In this document: in pieces, positions 15,522-24,524 of the stretch
Layout: each line of letters starts with the position of its first letter
Numbering within the stretch: the first letter of the stretch is position 1
Assembly (NCBI GenBank): GCA_946407745.1
Contig: CAMJPQ010000036.1
Span: forward strand, 1-34,893
DNA from: an uncultured Clostridia bacterium
Lineage (GTDB): Bacteria; Bacillota; Clostridia; Christensenellales; Aristaeellaceae
Length of the DNA stretch: 34,893 nucleotides
Direction: 5' to 3'
The notes under the pieces: generated by a model
The model's input: the letters and a program-made list of their open reading frames with translations, nothing else
The model's database searches: none
What the model was told of the DNA's origin: nothing
Made by a program: the position numbers and the translations under genes

Positions 15522-16796
15522 TTATTTGTTTGCGTCCATTTGGATTTTCAGATTGCCCAGCGCGGTGGCTTCAATCGGCAGGGCGATGACCTGCTTGCCG
15601 GTGGCCTCCTCCGTCAGGCGGTTCAGGAAGGCGTTCTTCGCGCCGCCGCCCACGATGTACAGCTTGCTGTACGTCCTGCCGGTGTTGCGCTCGATCTCCT
15701 CAATGGCCTGCTGATAGCCCTGCGCCAGAGAGCGGTAGGCGCAGCGGAAATAGCCCATATCGCACTTGGGCGGGTGAGGCAGCCTGGCGTCGAAGGCGGC
15801 TCTCATGCTCTCCGGGGCTAGGAAAATCGGGTCGTTCACGTCCACCAGAGGATCAAAGTGCTTTTCCTCCGCCTCGGCGGTAATTTCATTCCAGGGCTTG
15901 CCCGGGCAAAGCTCGTCCCGCAGCCGGTTCACCAGCCACATACCCATCAGGTTCTTCTGGTAGCGGGTGTAGCCCACGCCGCCCTCGTTGGAGTAGTTGG
16001 CAGCCATGCTGCCCGAATTAGTGATAGGCTTTGGAACCTTCACACCCAGCAACGACCAGGTTCCGCTGGAAATGTAGAGCTCATTGCCCTCCATGGGGAT
16101 GCCCTCCACTGTGCTGCCGGTGTCGTGGGTCGCGCAGAGGGCAACTTTCATGCCTTTGTACTCGCCAATCGCCGTGCCCGGCTGCTGCAGGGGCTTGAAA
16201 AGCCGCTTGGGCAGCCCCAACGTGTCGATAATGTCCGGGTCAAATTCTCCGGTTTCCGCGCTGACCATGCCGCCGGTGGTGGCATTGGTGTACTCGTGAC
16301 TCTTTACGCCACAGAGGCGGTACATCAGGTATTCCGGGATCATCTGGAAGTCCGTCACGCCCGCCAGCCGTCCGGCAAGCTTGTCCGCGTAGAGCTGATA
16401 GATGGTGTTGAAGGGCTGAAACTGAATGCCCGTGCGGCGGTACAGCTCCGCGAAGGGCATCTTTTCGTGCGCCTGCGGAATCACCGCCTCCGTCCGGCTG
16501 TCCCGGTAGGCATAGCAGGGCAGGACGGGCTCGTCTCCTTTCATCAGCACATAATCGACGCCCCAGGTGTCGATGGAAAGACTTTCGATGTCGGGAAACT
16601 GTTTCAGCGCCTCGTCAATGCCGGCCCTCACATGGTCCTCCAGGGCGGCAATGTCCCAGGTCAGATGCTCGTCCCGCTCGGTGACGCCGTTGGGAAAGCG
16701 ATAGACCTCGCGGGTCTGAAGCTCGCCGTTCTCCTCCCAGCCCACGATGTGACGGCCACTGGAAGCGCCGATGTCGATAGCAAGATAAAGCGGCAT
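15522..16796 (-). CDS. rhaB: Rhamnulokinase (FGGY family), C-terminally shortened
   Basis: A 424-residue FGGY kinase matching RhaB block by block: AIDIGASSGR, DTWGVDYVLM, YRDSRTE, RRTGIQFQPFNTIYQL, EYTNATTGG, SSGTWSLLGV, NEGGVGYTRY and IVGGGAKN. It phosphorylates L-rhamnulose with ATP. The end is odd: after the ATALGNLKIQM block, which in E. coli RhaB is followed by roughly 60 more residues, the protein stops within a few residues (DANK). The deletion leaves the isomerase ribosome binding site directly after the stop. AGAGAGG lies six bases before the ATG. It may still be active because the catalytic blocks are present, but the C-terminal helices are missing. A relic of a different FGGY kinase lies just upstream. 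Confidence 0.9.
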   Translation of the reverse strand: MPLYLAIDIGASSGRHIVGWEENGELQTREVYRFPNGVTERDEHLTWDIAALEDHVRAGIDEALKQFPDIESLSIDTWGVDYVLMKGDEPVLPCYAYRDSRTEAVIPQAHEKMPFAELYRRTGIQFQPFNTIYQLYADKLAGRLAGVTDFQMIPEYLMYRLCGVKSHEYTNATTGGMVSAETGEFDPDIIDTLGLPKRLFKPLQQPGTAIGEYKGMKVALCATHDTGSTVEGIPMEGNELYISSGTWSLLGVKVPKPITNSGSMAANYSNEGGVGYTRYQKNLMGMWLVNRLRDELCPGKPWNEITAEAEEKHFDPLVDVNDPIFLAPESMRAAFDARLPHPPKCDMGYFRCAYRSLAQGYQQAIEEIERNTGRTYSKLYIVGGGAKNAFLNRLTEEATGKQVIALPIEATALGNLKIQMDANK

Positions 16797-16811
16797 AAAA
16801 AACCTCTCTAC

Positions 16812-17070
16812 TTAGAAATGAATCATAGCAGCGGCTTCGCTCCATTTACGCTGACGCTCCTCCTGCTCCTCTGCAGTCATATAGGAACGGGTCTCGCGGT
16901 AGAGCAGATTCCCGAATATATGATCTGTAAAGATGCAGTGGGAAAGTTCTGCCATGTATGCCGCACCGTTCCTGCGCCGGGACAGGTGCCAGCATATCGT
17001 TCTTGAACTGCAACATATAACCGTTTCGTGTAGGACCTCCGTCTATCCGCGGCTCCAGAAGGGAAATACT
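16812..17070 (-). pseudogene. C-terminal relic of another FGGY sugar/glycerol kinase
   Basis: On the minus strand the sequence reads LLEPRIDGGPTRNGYMLQFK then NDMLAPVP, the adenosine-binding block of FGGY kinases (usual form RVDGGxTRNxxLMQFQADIL). A frameshift near 16975 is needed, after which the frame continues NGAAYMAEL and ends EERQRKWSEAAAMIHF before a stop at 16812. Only the last 85 or so residues of a kinase of about 500 residues remain. It is clearly distinct from the RhaB downstream. It fills the gap between the GH3 gene and rhaB and suggests a deletion that removed most of a second kinase. Confidence 0.75.
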
Positions 17071-17085
17071 GGTACACTAAAACTG

Positions 17086-19536
17086 TTATGAAGACAGTGC
17101 CTCATTGGAAAGCCTTTTTGCCATTGCAATCACACGGGCAGCACAGGCTTCCAAGTCAGCCCTTGTTATTGTTCCTTCTTTGAGCCCGGCAAGAATGCCA
17201 TCTACATCGCCTTGGTTGCCGGACATGATCAGATCATTGCCGGAGAGGATGCACAGAGACGGAGAGCTGGCTCCGTGTTTTCCGGTATTCAGTCCGTTCC
17301 CGGTGGTACCCCAGTCAGTCATGACAAAGCCAGTAAAGCCCCATTCATGCCTCAGCACATCCGTCAGCAGATCCCTTCTGTTCGCGGTGTGTGTGCCGTT
17401 GAGAAGATTGTAGGATGTCATCAGCGCTCTTGGGGCAGCTTCTTTGACACAAATCTCAAAGCCCTTCAGATAGATTTCCCGAAGCGCTCTCTCGGACACC
17501 AGGCTGTTAGAGCCAAAGCGATTGGTTTCCTGGTTGTTACAGCAGAAATGTTTGATCGTGACTGCGCAGTTTCTGTGGGCTTGCACCCCTCTCGTCATGG
17601 CAGCAGCCGTTTTGCCGGAGAGCAGCGGATCCTCGGAATAATACTCAAAATTTCGTCCGCAAAGCGGGCTGCGGTGGATGTTCAACGCGGGCGCAAGCCA
17701 CACATTCACGCCAAACAGTTCCATTTCTTCTCCCACAATGTCACCGCAAGCCTGCGGAACGGCAGGATTCCATGCCTGCGCCAGCGCAGTGCCGATGGGA
17801 ATGGCTGAAGCATACTGATAAAAGACGCCTTCTGTTTTCGCTTTGACTTTCGCTTCTTTGGTTTTGGCTCTGATCAGCTGTTGAACGGGTTCACTGAAGA
17901 GACGCAGAACCTCCTGGAAGCTTCCAGCGTCCAGTCCCAGCGCCCCCTCCTTTTCCAGCACATAGCTGGTGGTGAGGCGAAGCCCCGCGGGTCCGTCTGC
18001 CAGCACCATTTTGCCGAATCCTTTTTTCTGGATCACATCCGCTGTTTCGCCTGCAGCCCCAGCCACGCTAAAGGCCGCGTTGCCGATAATTCCGGCAACA
18101 CCCTGATTCTCTTTGAATTTGCCCGTACAGGCCAAAGCAAGCTCTTCCTCTGTCCAGTCGGAGAGATCCGGGCTGTCCAAATGTTCCCCAGATACGCTTC
18201 CCCGATCAAACTGGCCGGAAAGATTCCCGTCAAAGCAGATTCTTGGCAGATGATCCGGAACAGCGCGCTCAAATGATGGCAGCCAATCCCGAAAATCAGG
18301 CTGTCCGCCCACGTGACAGCAAGTGGCTGTGACGATGTCATGCTCCAACACTACAATACCCACCGGCTGATCATTCAGGCGAAGGACATAGTCTCCCTTT
18401 TCCAGCAGCCAGGAGCCAGTTGCTTCATCCCAGCTGGCCATGTTTTCCATGGTCAGCGAAAGCGTCAGCATCTCCCGTTCGCCGGGGCGCAGCTCTCTGG
18501 TTTTCTGATACGCACCCAATTCCCACCGCGGCTTTTTCAACTTGCCATCAGGTGCAGAATAATACAGCGCAGCGACTTCCTTTCCGGCAAAAGAGCCAGT
18601 ATTGGAAACTTCAGCCTGAATGGAAATCTCCCCATTCTGCAGGGTGAAGCCCTTCATGCCTGTGCTGAAAGAGGTGTAACTGAGGCCAAAGCCGAAGGGG
18701 AAAATCGACTTTTTCTGCATGGCGTCAAAATAGCGATAGCCGACAAAAATACCTTCCCTGTAGCGGGTATCATCCTGCTCCGCAAAATCCCCAATGTGGG
18801 AATATTCTTCGGCGGCGGCCCAGGTCGTTGTCAGCTTGCCGGAGGGGGACGCATGCCCCAGCAGCACATCCGCAAAGGCATCTCCTGTAACGGAACCCAA
18901 CTGGGACAGGAGCAGAACATTTTCTACTTCATCAATGACAGGGCTCAGATCTACGGGGCCACCCACATTGAGCACAAGCATAAACTTGGCATATGTCTGC
19001 TGACAATGCCGGATGTCCCGGATTTCGCTTTCCGTCAGTCTCAAGTCGCCTGGAATGTCGGCGCGGTCGGCACCTTCTCCTGAATTGCGGGCCAGTACAT
19101 AGATGGCAGCATCTCCGGGCGCCGTCATTTCAAAATTCCAATCGTCCACCCTTGGCATCCTGCCCAGCCCCAGCAAAAAGGCAGGCTTGCCTTCCTCCTG
19201 CGCCTGGACCAGAATTTCATCATAGAAGCGTGTCTTTGCTTCATCCTTCAGCCGATCAAATTGATCCAGCCAGGATTTGGTCGTGATCTGAAATCCCGCA
19301 TTTTCTAATCCCTCTTCCGCCGTGGCATAGTGCCGCACGTTCACATCACCACTGCCTGTACCGCCCTTGACGGTCTGCCTCGCGCCGGACCCATACAAGG
19401 CAATCGCACAGGGGGCAGGCAGCGGAAAGTCACCGTTCTTTTTCAGCAACACCATGCATTCAGGCGCGAGATGACGCAGAATGGTCAGGTGAAGCTGCTC
19501 AAATTCCTGCATTTCCGGTGAAGAAACTCTCTTCAT
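17086..19536 (-). CDS. GH3 beta-glycosidase with permuted domain order (C domain first)
   Basis: An 816-residue GH3 enzyme whose domains are swapped relative to the common order. The first 270 residues are the GH3 C-terminal alpha/beta sandwich (VLLKKNGDFPLP, GSGARQTVKGGTGSG, LLGHASPSGKLTTTW). A fibronectin III-like domain follows (about residues 285-400). The TIM barrel is last (about 450-800), with the nucleophile D741 in VMTDWG and the KHF and RNFEYYSEDP substrate blocks. This layout is known among ruminal and gut Bacillota beta-glucosidases. No signal peptide, so it acts in the cytosol. The ATG at 19536 has GGAGG nine bases upstream and lies inside the end of the previous gene, which suggests translational coupling. 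Likely substrate is a beta-glucoside released after rhamnose removal; specificity cannot be read from sequence alone. Confidence 0.93.
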   Translation of the reverse strand: MKRVSSPEMQEFEQLHLTILRHLAPECMVLLKKNGDFPLPAPCAIALYGSGARQTVKGGTGSGDVNVRHYATAEEGLENAGFQITTKSWLDQFDRLKDEAKTRFYDEILVQAQEEGKPAFLLGLGRMPRVDDWNFEMTAPGDAAIYVLARNSGEGADRADIPGDLRLTESEIRDIRHCQQTYAKFMLVLNVGGPVDLSPVIDEVENVLLLSQLGSVTGDAFADVLLGHASPSGKLTTTWAAAEEYSHIGDFAEQDDTRYREGIFVGYRYFDAMQKKSIFPFGFGLSYTSFSTGMKGFTLQNGEISIQAEVSNTGSFAGKEVAALYYSAPDGKLKKPRWELGAYQKTRELRPGEREMLTLSLTMENMASWDEATGSWLLEKGDYVLRLNDQPVGIVVLEHDIVTATCCHVGGQPDFRDWLPSFERAVPDHLPRICFDGNLSGQFDRGSVSGEHLDSPDLSDWTEEELALACTGKFKENQGVAGIIGNAAFSVAGAAGETADVIQKKGFGKMVLADGPAGLRLTTSYVLEKEGALGLDAGSFQEVLRLFSEPVQQLIRAKTKEAKVKAKTEGVFYQYASAIPIGTALAQAWNPAVPQACGDIVGEEMELFGVNVWLAPALNIHRSPLCGRNFEYYSEDPLLSGKTAAAMTRGVQAHRNCAVTIKHFCCNNQETNRFGSNSLVSERALREIYLKGFEICVKEAAPRALMTSYNLLNGTHTANRRDLLTDVLRHEWGFTGFVMTDWGTTGNGLNTGKHGASSPSLCILSGNDLIMSGNQGDVDGILAGLKEGTITRADLEACAARVIAMAKRLSNEALSS

Positions 19537-20752
19537 GATTTGTACCCTCCAGATCCGAGGCCTGTTCAAAAACAAGCTGTTCTATTTTTTTGCTGATGGG
19601 AAACCCTGATCCACCGGCGTCAGTTCGATTCGTGCACCATACTGCATCCAACTGATCTTCGGGGCTGATGAAAAAGTGTGTGCCGAACGCACCACTCCAG
19701 CCATAGGTGCCCGGTGTGGCATTGCCTCCAGTCAGCTCAGGGCGCTGACGAATACGTACCCCCAGTCCCCATACCATACCCGGCTCCGGCTCCAGGTGAC
19801 TGATTGCTCCTTCACTGCGTATCAGCCTTACGGTTTCCGGTTTCAAAATGCGTTCTTTTCCCAGGACGCCTTCATCGCACAGCATATGTGCAAAACGCTC
19901 ATAGTCCTGACAGGTGGCATAAATGCCGCCTGACCCGGAGATCATATGTTCTCCCCGGTGCAGCATCCCATCCATATCCTCTTGGGTGCCTGTCACGTCT
20001 TTTAACGTGCGATCATTCTTTTTATAAACATGGACGAGCCTTTTCTGCTGTTCTTCGCTCATGGAGAAGGCAGTGTCCTTCATCTCCAACGGATCAAAAA
20101 TAGATTCCTTCAAGTATATGTCCGCGCGCTTCCCGCTGACAATCTCACAAATCCGCAGCAAAGTGTCAAATCCCGCAATCGGAGAATAACTGGTCGCCGT
20201 TCCAGGCTGAAAATCCAGCGGATAAGCTGCGTATTTTTGTATCTCCGCTGCAAGTGATTCATTGACATTGTGGTTCTTCAAAGACGCGATGAATCCAGCA
20301 ACGCCCTGTTCCAGGCCGGAAGAATGCGTGAGCAGATCACGGATGGTGATTTCACGCTCGGCCGGCACGGTTTTTACCCTGTCCAGCCGGAAGCCGGCCA
20401 CAAGGGCTGCCATCCGCAGCTTGCTCATCTTGGGATCATACACATACCTTTCATCCTGAACGACTCTGGGTTGCGCAAAAGCGGGGATATATTTGGAGAC
20501 CGGATCCTCCAGACTGATCTTTCCGTCTTCAACCAACTTCATCACGCCAACAGCAGTAATGACTTTACTCATGGACATCATGCGATAGATGCTGTGCCGG
20601 GTCACAGGGATCTTTCTGTCGAGGTCAGCATAGCCGAAATGGCCGTCCATGATGATGTTTCCGTTCTTACGGATGATCAGAGATGCACCTGCGATTTCTC
20701 CCTGATCCAGCCAGGCTTCGATTTGTCTGATGATCGTGTTCATTTCATCCAT
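19499..20752 (-). CDS. Beta-lactamase-fold serine hydrolase (class C / EstB-like)
   Basis: A 417-residue serine hydrolase of the beta-lactamase/transpeptidase-like family. The SxxK nucleophile motif is SMSK (near residue 61), a YSP motif stands at the YxN position and GWSG is at the KTG-like position. This pattern is more like EstB-type esterases and family VIII carboxylesterases than true AmpC enzymes. There is no signal peptide, so it is cytosolic and unlikely to resist beta-lactams. It lies between a sugar symporter and a GH3 gene, overlapping the latter by 38 bases, so an esterase role on imported, acylated glycosides is the best guess. The stop of the symporter gene is nine bases upstream. 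Confidence 0.88.
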   Translation of the reverse strand: MDEMNTIIRQIEAWLDQGEIAGASLIIRKNGNIIMDGHFGYADLDRKIPVTRHSIYRMMSMSKVITAVGVMKLVEDGKISLEDPVSKYIPAFAQPRVVQDERYVYDPKMSKLRMAALVAGFRLDRVKTVPAEREITIRDLLTHSSGLEQGVAGFIASLKNHNVNESLAAEIQKYAAYPLDFQPGTATSYSPIAGFDTLLRICEIVSGKRADIYLKESIFDPLEMKDTAFSMSEEQQKRLVHVYKKNDRTLKDVTGTQEDMDGMLHRGEHMISGSGGIYATCQDYERFAHMLCDEGVLGKERILKPETVRLIRSEGAISHLEPEPGMVWGLGVRIRQRPELTGGNATPGTYGWSGAFGTHFFISPEDQLDAVWCTNRTDAGGSGFPISKKIEQLVFEQASDLEGTNHEESFFTGNAGI

Positions 20753-20761
20753 TGAGAGACC

Positions 20762-22234
20762 TCAATACTTTCTGGAAAGCTGTGCTTCGCACTCCGCGCG
20801 CGTGATTTCCCCGGCGTTGCACTTGGCCATCAGTTCCACATCTCTGTCGCGAAGCTTGTAGAAGAAAAAGATGGCGACGCTGAGAACCAGGCCGATTGCT
20901 GGAATCAGCATGTAAATAATCCACATCACATCCAGCGCCGATTGAGGCTGCGGCACATTCTGCGCTGCCAGATCCGCAAAGTCCGTCGCTTCCACAGGAA
21001 CCCAGTCAGACAGGCCGAGCAGGAACAGACCCAGGGACGAGGCAATGGATGTGGAGAGCTTGGTCACGAAAGACTGCAGGCTGGTCATGATGCCGGAGCA
21101 ATCCTTTCCGGTCATATAGCGGGTGTATTCGATGGTATCCGGCAGCAGGAAACTTTGCGCCATCTTGCTCATATTGCCCGGCGCGGCCTGAATCACCAGA
21201 AGCACGGCAACCATGGTAAAATTGTTGCCAAAGAAATAGATCAGGAAATAGAAGAAAGCGCCAATCAGGCCAGCTGTCAGTACCACGCGTACCTTGCCAT
21301 AGCGTTTGCAGGCGCGGTCAGTGTTCATTTGTGCAATCAGCTGCGGAATGATCGCGGCAAAAATCGGAATTGCCAGGATCAGGGAGGAATGGAAATGATA
21401 GTAGCTCACAAAAGTACCAATCGCGCCGCCGGTGGCAAGACCATTCATCAGCAGGTTGGACAGAAGCAGGATCATCAGGTATTTGTTGGTTCTCACGCAT
21501 TTCAGCATATCACGGAGCGAATAACGTTCCTTCTCCTGCCCATCCACATTCGCTAATTCGGTGTTATATTCCTTCACCCTGGTGGCAAGAGGCAGCATCA
21601 TGAAAAAGAAAATGACAGATGAAGCAAGCGCAACCAGACGTAGGGGGATCCCCACATATTCGCTGACCAGCACCATCCAGACAACCTGCACCATCACCAC
21701 CGCCAGACCGCCCACTGCGGTTTTATATTTGATGATGTGATTCCGCTCATCCAGGTTGTCTGTGAGGGTTACCATCATGGAGTTCATCGGAACTTCCACC
21801 AGTGTATACCCGAAATCGTAAAGAATATAGAATACCGTGAACCAAATGAGTTTGCCCGTCATGGACAGGCTTGTAGGCATGAGGAAGAACAGAATGGTGA
21901 AAAGCGGAAACAGGGCAAAGGTGAGTCGGAACCAGGGCAGATATTTCCCTTCGCCGGTGATGTTACGAAAAAGCGTCCATTTCTCCAGGTGCAGCCGATC
22001 AATGAAATAGCCGAAAATCACGTCATCCAGCGCATCAATGATCTTGACGGCCAGCATCACACCCGCAACCAGCTTCAGGTCAATTCCCTGAAAGACAAGG
22101 AAAAGCGTCATAAAGCTGGTCACGATCCCGCCCTCACAGCAGCGGCCGATCTCTCCGATGAGATAGGCCCCGCGTTCTGACTTTGAAGTATGCCAATTCT
22201 CTTTGGAGATGGCTGTTCTCATAACCTTTGCCAC
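20762..22234 (-). CDS. GPH-family sugar:cation symporter (MFS)
   Basis: A 490-residue membrane protein with about 12 predicted hydrophobic segments. The N-terminal block (YLIGEIGRCCEGGIVTSF, then LKLVAGVMLAVKIIDALDD) and the FGYFIDR motif after segment 2 are typical of the glycoside-pentoside-hexuronide symporters (MelB, XynB, UidB relatives). It imports glycosides with Na+ or H+. It starts at a GTG with AGGAGGG eight bases upstream, four bases after the upstream hydrolase stop. Paired with two hydrolase genes and a GH3 gene in one operon, it is probably one of two uptake routes for the locus, the other being the ABC importer. Confidence 0.9.
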   Translation of the reverse strand: MAKVMRTAISKENWHTSKSERGAYLIGEIGRCCEGGIVTSFMTLFLVFQGIDLKLVAGVMLAVKIIDALDDVIFGYFIDRLHLEKWTLFRNITGEGKYLPWFRLTFALFPLFTILFFLMPTSLSMTGKLIWFTVFYILYDFGYTLVEVPMNSMMVTLTDNLDERNHIIKYKTAVGGLAVVMVQVVWMVLVSEYVGIPLRLVALASSVIFFFMMLPLATRVKEYNTELANVDGQEKERYSLRDMLKCVRTNKYLMILLLSNLLMNGLATGGAIGTFVSYYHFHSSLILAIPIFAAIIPQLIAQMNTDRACKRYGKVRVVLTAGLIGAFFYFLIYFFGNNFTMVAVLLVIQAAPGNMSKMAQSFLLPDTIEYTRYMTGKDCSGIMTSLQSFVTKLSTSIASSLGLFLLGLSDWVPVEATDFADLAAQNVPQPQSALDVMWIIYMLIPAIGLVLSVAIFFFYKLRDRDVELMAKCNAGEITRAECEAQLSRKY

Positions 22235-22238
22235 GGTA

Positions 22239-23225
22239 TTATCCCTCCTGTTCTGTTTTCAAATTCAAGCCCTTTACCCAGGATACTGACCGCTCTACCC
22301 AGCCAGAAGCAGGCGTATTACTGCCCAGTCCGAATCCATGTCCGCCCGAAGTGACAGTTTCACAGAAAAAGGGCACATGAGCGTTCCGCAGCGCCGCGCA
22401 AAGCGCTTCCGTATCCTTTGCGGGAATGGTATCGTCGTCCATCGCTTTTTCGATCCAGACAGGCGGGTAGGCAAGGTCAATATGCCGATCCGCCGCATAC
22501 TCTGCGGCGATGCTTTGATTATATCCTGTTCCGAAAAGCCCCTGCATCAGATAATCAAGAACCGGGCTTGGGGGCATGGACAGCAGGGAATTCAGCGGAT
22601 AATCCAGCAGCAGCGCCGCAGGCTGTGAAAGCCCGTAATGCTGTGCCCCCAGGTGGGCAGTTCCCCACAGCGCACATGCATGACCTCCTGCTGAAAAGCC
22701 CGCCATCAGGTACGGATTCGGGCCGTATTGCTCAATAATCCATCTGAGCGCATTCGCAATATCGTCCAAAGGAGCGGGCATCAGACCGTGCACCATGCTT
22801 TCCGGCGTAGCTGTCCGATAATTGAGGCAAAAGCAGTCATAGCCCATCGCATTGAGCCGTGCAGCCACAGGCAAGGACTCCACAAGCGTGCACACCGCAC
22901 CGTATGCGCCGCCTGCCAGCAGGAGAACAAACGGATCGCTTGCCTTTTGATCCGCAGGCAGATGAATCAGTCGGGCAGGATTGTCCTTTTGAAACGAAAA
23001 GACATATTCATTCCCGCGTTGAGCAATCTGCTGCAGCCGTGAAAGGCCCCCTGCCATATCCTGCGCGGCCCAGGTAGGCTGAATCCGACCCAAATCAGAT
23101 AGTGTCATGGCCTCCTTGCCGCCTGCAAACCAGTTGGATGCCGAGGCAATGAACTGGCCCTTCATTGGAGCAAATTCCGGAAGGGCAAAAATATCTCTGA
23201 GTGGCTTGTCAGCCCTGATTGTCAT
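22239..23225 (-). CDS. Cytosolic alpha/beta hydrolase (BD-FAE/CE-like esterase)
   Basis: A 328-residue alpha/beta hydrolase. The oxyanion block is LLAGGAYG, the nucleophile lies in GFSAGGHA, the acid is in KAMDDDTIP and the base is in SGGHGFG. This resembles xylan/pectin acetyl esterases and acyl-sugar hydrolases of the BD-FAE-type group. The first 60 residues precede the fold and are not recognised. No signal peptide. The ATG at 23225 has AAGGAGG seven bases upstream. It is the first gene of the minus-strand operon (esterase, symporter, serine hydrolase, GH3, then probably the rha genes), and its 5' region carries the candidate AraC operator. Confidence 0.85.
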   Translation of the reverse strand: MTIRADKPLRDIFALPEFAPMKGQFIASASNWFAGGKEAMTLSDLGRIQPTWAAQDMAGGLSRLQQIAQRGNEYVFSFQKDNPARLIHLPADQKASDPFVLLLAGGAYGAVCTLVESLPVAARLNAMGYDCFCLNYRTATPESMVHGLMPAPLDDIANALRWIIEQYGPNPYLMAGFSAGGHACALWGTAHLGAQHYGLSQPAALLLDYPLNSLLSMPPSPVLDYLMQGLFGTGYNQSIAAEYAADRHIDLAYPPVWIEKAMDDDTIPAKDTEALCAALRNAHVPFFCETVTSGGHGFGLGSNTPASGWVERSVSWVKGLNLKTEQEG

Positions 23226-23286
23226 GATAAACCTCCTTGCATCGCATGATCTCATGATGATCGTACCATAATGAGAGGAGAAAATC

Positions 23287-23351
23287 ATCATGCCAAATTG
23301 TCAAAACATCATAAAATCTTGCTTGATTTTAAAAGGGCGATCATTTATAAT
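23287..23351 (+). promoter_or_regulatory. Candidate AraC operator (two half-sites) and promoter of the araC-family gene
   Basis: Two 14-bp direct half-sites of the form ATCATRnnAwmTTG begin at 23287 and 23308, exactly 21 bp (two helical turns) apart. One base after the second lies TTGATT (23323-23328), then 17 bases, then a perfect TATAAT (23346-23351). The same double half-site occurs upstream of the ABC operon. It also lies in the 5' region of the divergent esterase operon. Confidence 0.75.
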
Positions 23352-23372
23352 GGCGCAAAGGAGCTGAGAGAG

Positions 23373-24338
23373 ATGTTTGAAGGCATTCCATTCACCCGTA
23401 CAGAAACCAAGCATCCGCTGACTTCCAGGCTTGTGACGGAGGAAACCATCCGGAAGGGTGACTATGACCCGGAAAACCTGCTCAATGCAGAGTTTCGTAT
23501 TGAAGGGGCAACGGATGCCTTTCTGCGTCCTCCCATTTCGGATTTTGCCAAGCAGCATCTCTTTCATTTACAGGCATTCAACATCTTCTATTATAAAAAG
23601 GGCTCGTTCACGCGGAGAAAAAATTATCACTCTTTCCTGCTGCTCTATACGTACCGGGGATCCGCACAGCTGGAATACGGTGGAAGAAGATATAGCCTGA
23701 ACCAGTTCGACGGCGCATGGATCGACTGCCGCCGTTCTCATGCTTATACTGCGGTCACGGACTGGGATGTTGCGGTGCTGCACTTTGACGGTCCGCTGGC
23801 TTCCTATATGCACAGCGAGATGATGAAAACAGGCAGCACGGTTTTCCATGAGCCGACCACAGGGCATTTTCAGCAGATGCTGGAGGAACTGCTGACCATC
23901 TATAATTCTCCCAGCTTGCTGCGCGATTTGCGGGCCGCACACCGAATCGAAGGGATGCTCCTGCATCTGCTGATCATCAACGCAAACATTGCTTTGGCCA
24001 AGCACGAGGTTCCCCGCAGTGTACAGGAGGCCATGAAATATCTCGAAGATCATTATGCAGAGGATATCTCTCTGGACAAATTATCTGACCTGACAGCCAC
24101 CAGCAAATACCACCTTGCCAAGGAGTTCAAAAAGTATACCAGCTTTTCGCCGCACGATTATCTGATTCGCCTGCGCATCAATCAGGCAAGGATCCTGCTC
24201 AAAACGTCTTCGCTCCCCGTCGTCAAGATTGCGCATTCCGTGGGGTTTCGGGATATCAACAATTTCAATTATCTTTTCAAGAGCAGGGTAGGAAAAACAC
24301 CTCTGGAATACCGGAACTCGCCGGACTTTATTGCTTGA
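23373..24338 (+). CDS. AraC-family transcriptional regulator
   Basis: A 321-residue AraC/XylS regulator. Residues about 50-170 form a cupin-like ligand-sensing part (LEYGGRRYSLNQFDGAWIDC, HFDG). The last 100 residues hold the two helix-turn-helix motifs (SLDKLSDLTATSKYHLAKEF and VVKIAHSVGFRDINNFNYLF), ending in the usual GKTPLEYR. I chose the ATG at 23373, which has AAGGAG nine bases upstream and follows a good promoter. Gene position between the esterase-symporter-GH3 operon and the ABC-GH78 operon, together with the shared operator-like element, suggests it controls both. Ligand likely a rhamnosyl glycoside or rhamnose, by inference. Confidence 0.92.
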   Translation: MFEGIPFTRTETKHPLTSRLVTEETIRKGDYDPENLLNAEFRIEGATDAFLRPPISDFAKQHLFHLQAFNIFYYKKGSFTRRKNYHSFLLLYTYRGSAQLEYGGRRYSLNQFDGAWIDCRRSHAYTAVTDWDVAVLHFDGPLASYMHSEMMKTGSTVFHEPTTGHFQQMLEELLTIYNSPSLLRDLRAAHRIEGMLLHLLIINANIALAKHEVPRSVQEAMKYLEDHYAEDISLDKLSDLTATSKYHLAKEFKKYTSFSPHDYLIRLRINQARILLKTSSLPVVKIAHSVGFRDINNFNYLFKSRVGKTPLEYRNSPDFIA

Positions 24339-24381
24339 TTGAAACGATTGCTCTGCTGCCGCACCCAGCGACAGCATTTTT

Positions 24382-24453
24382 ATCATGGAAAATTGGCGAA
24401 ATATCATAGAATCTTGCGATACACTTGCTTTGTGACGCTGTGATCCATACAAT
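24382..24453 (+). promoter_or_regulatory. Second copy of the candidate AraC operator, with promoter of the ABC operon
   Basis: The same pair of half-sites begins at 24382 and 24403, again 21 bp apart. Over the 36-bp element 30 positions match the araC-upstream copy, and 24 of 28 in the core. A TTGCTT (24425-24430) and TACAAT (24448-24453) with 17-bp spacing follow, giving a weak promoter that would suit activation by an AraC protein. Confidence 0.75.
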
Positions 24454-24524
24454 AAGCGCACAAGGCATCCGGACTGTCGGATTAATGCCAAGATTTCATG
24501 ATGAACAGCAAAGGAGAGATCAAC

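Noticed and set aside
16615-16845. Alternative minus-strand frame overlapping the rhaB start
   Set aside because: Out of frame with the conserved FGGY N terminus, which has its own ribosome binding site.
19499-20752. Antibiotic-resistance beta-lactamase
   Set aside because: No signal peptide, the motifs (SMSK, YSP, GWSG) fit esterase-like relatives, and the neighbours are sugar catabolic genes.
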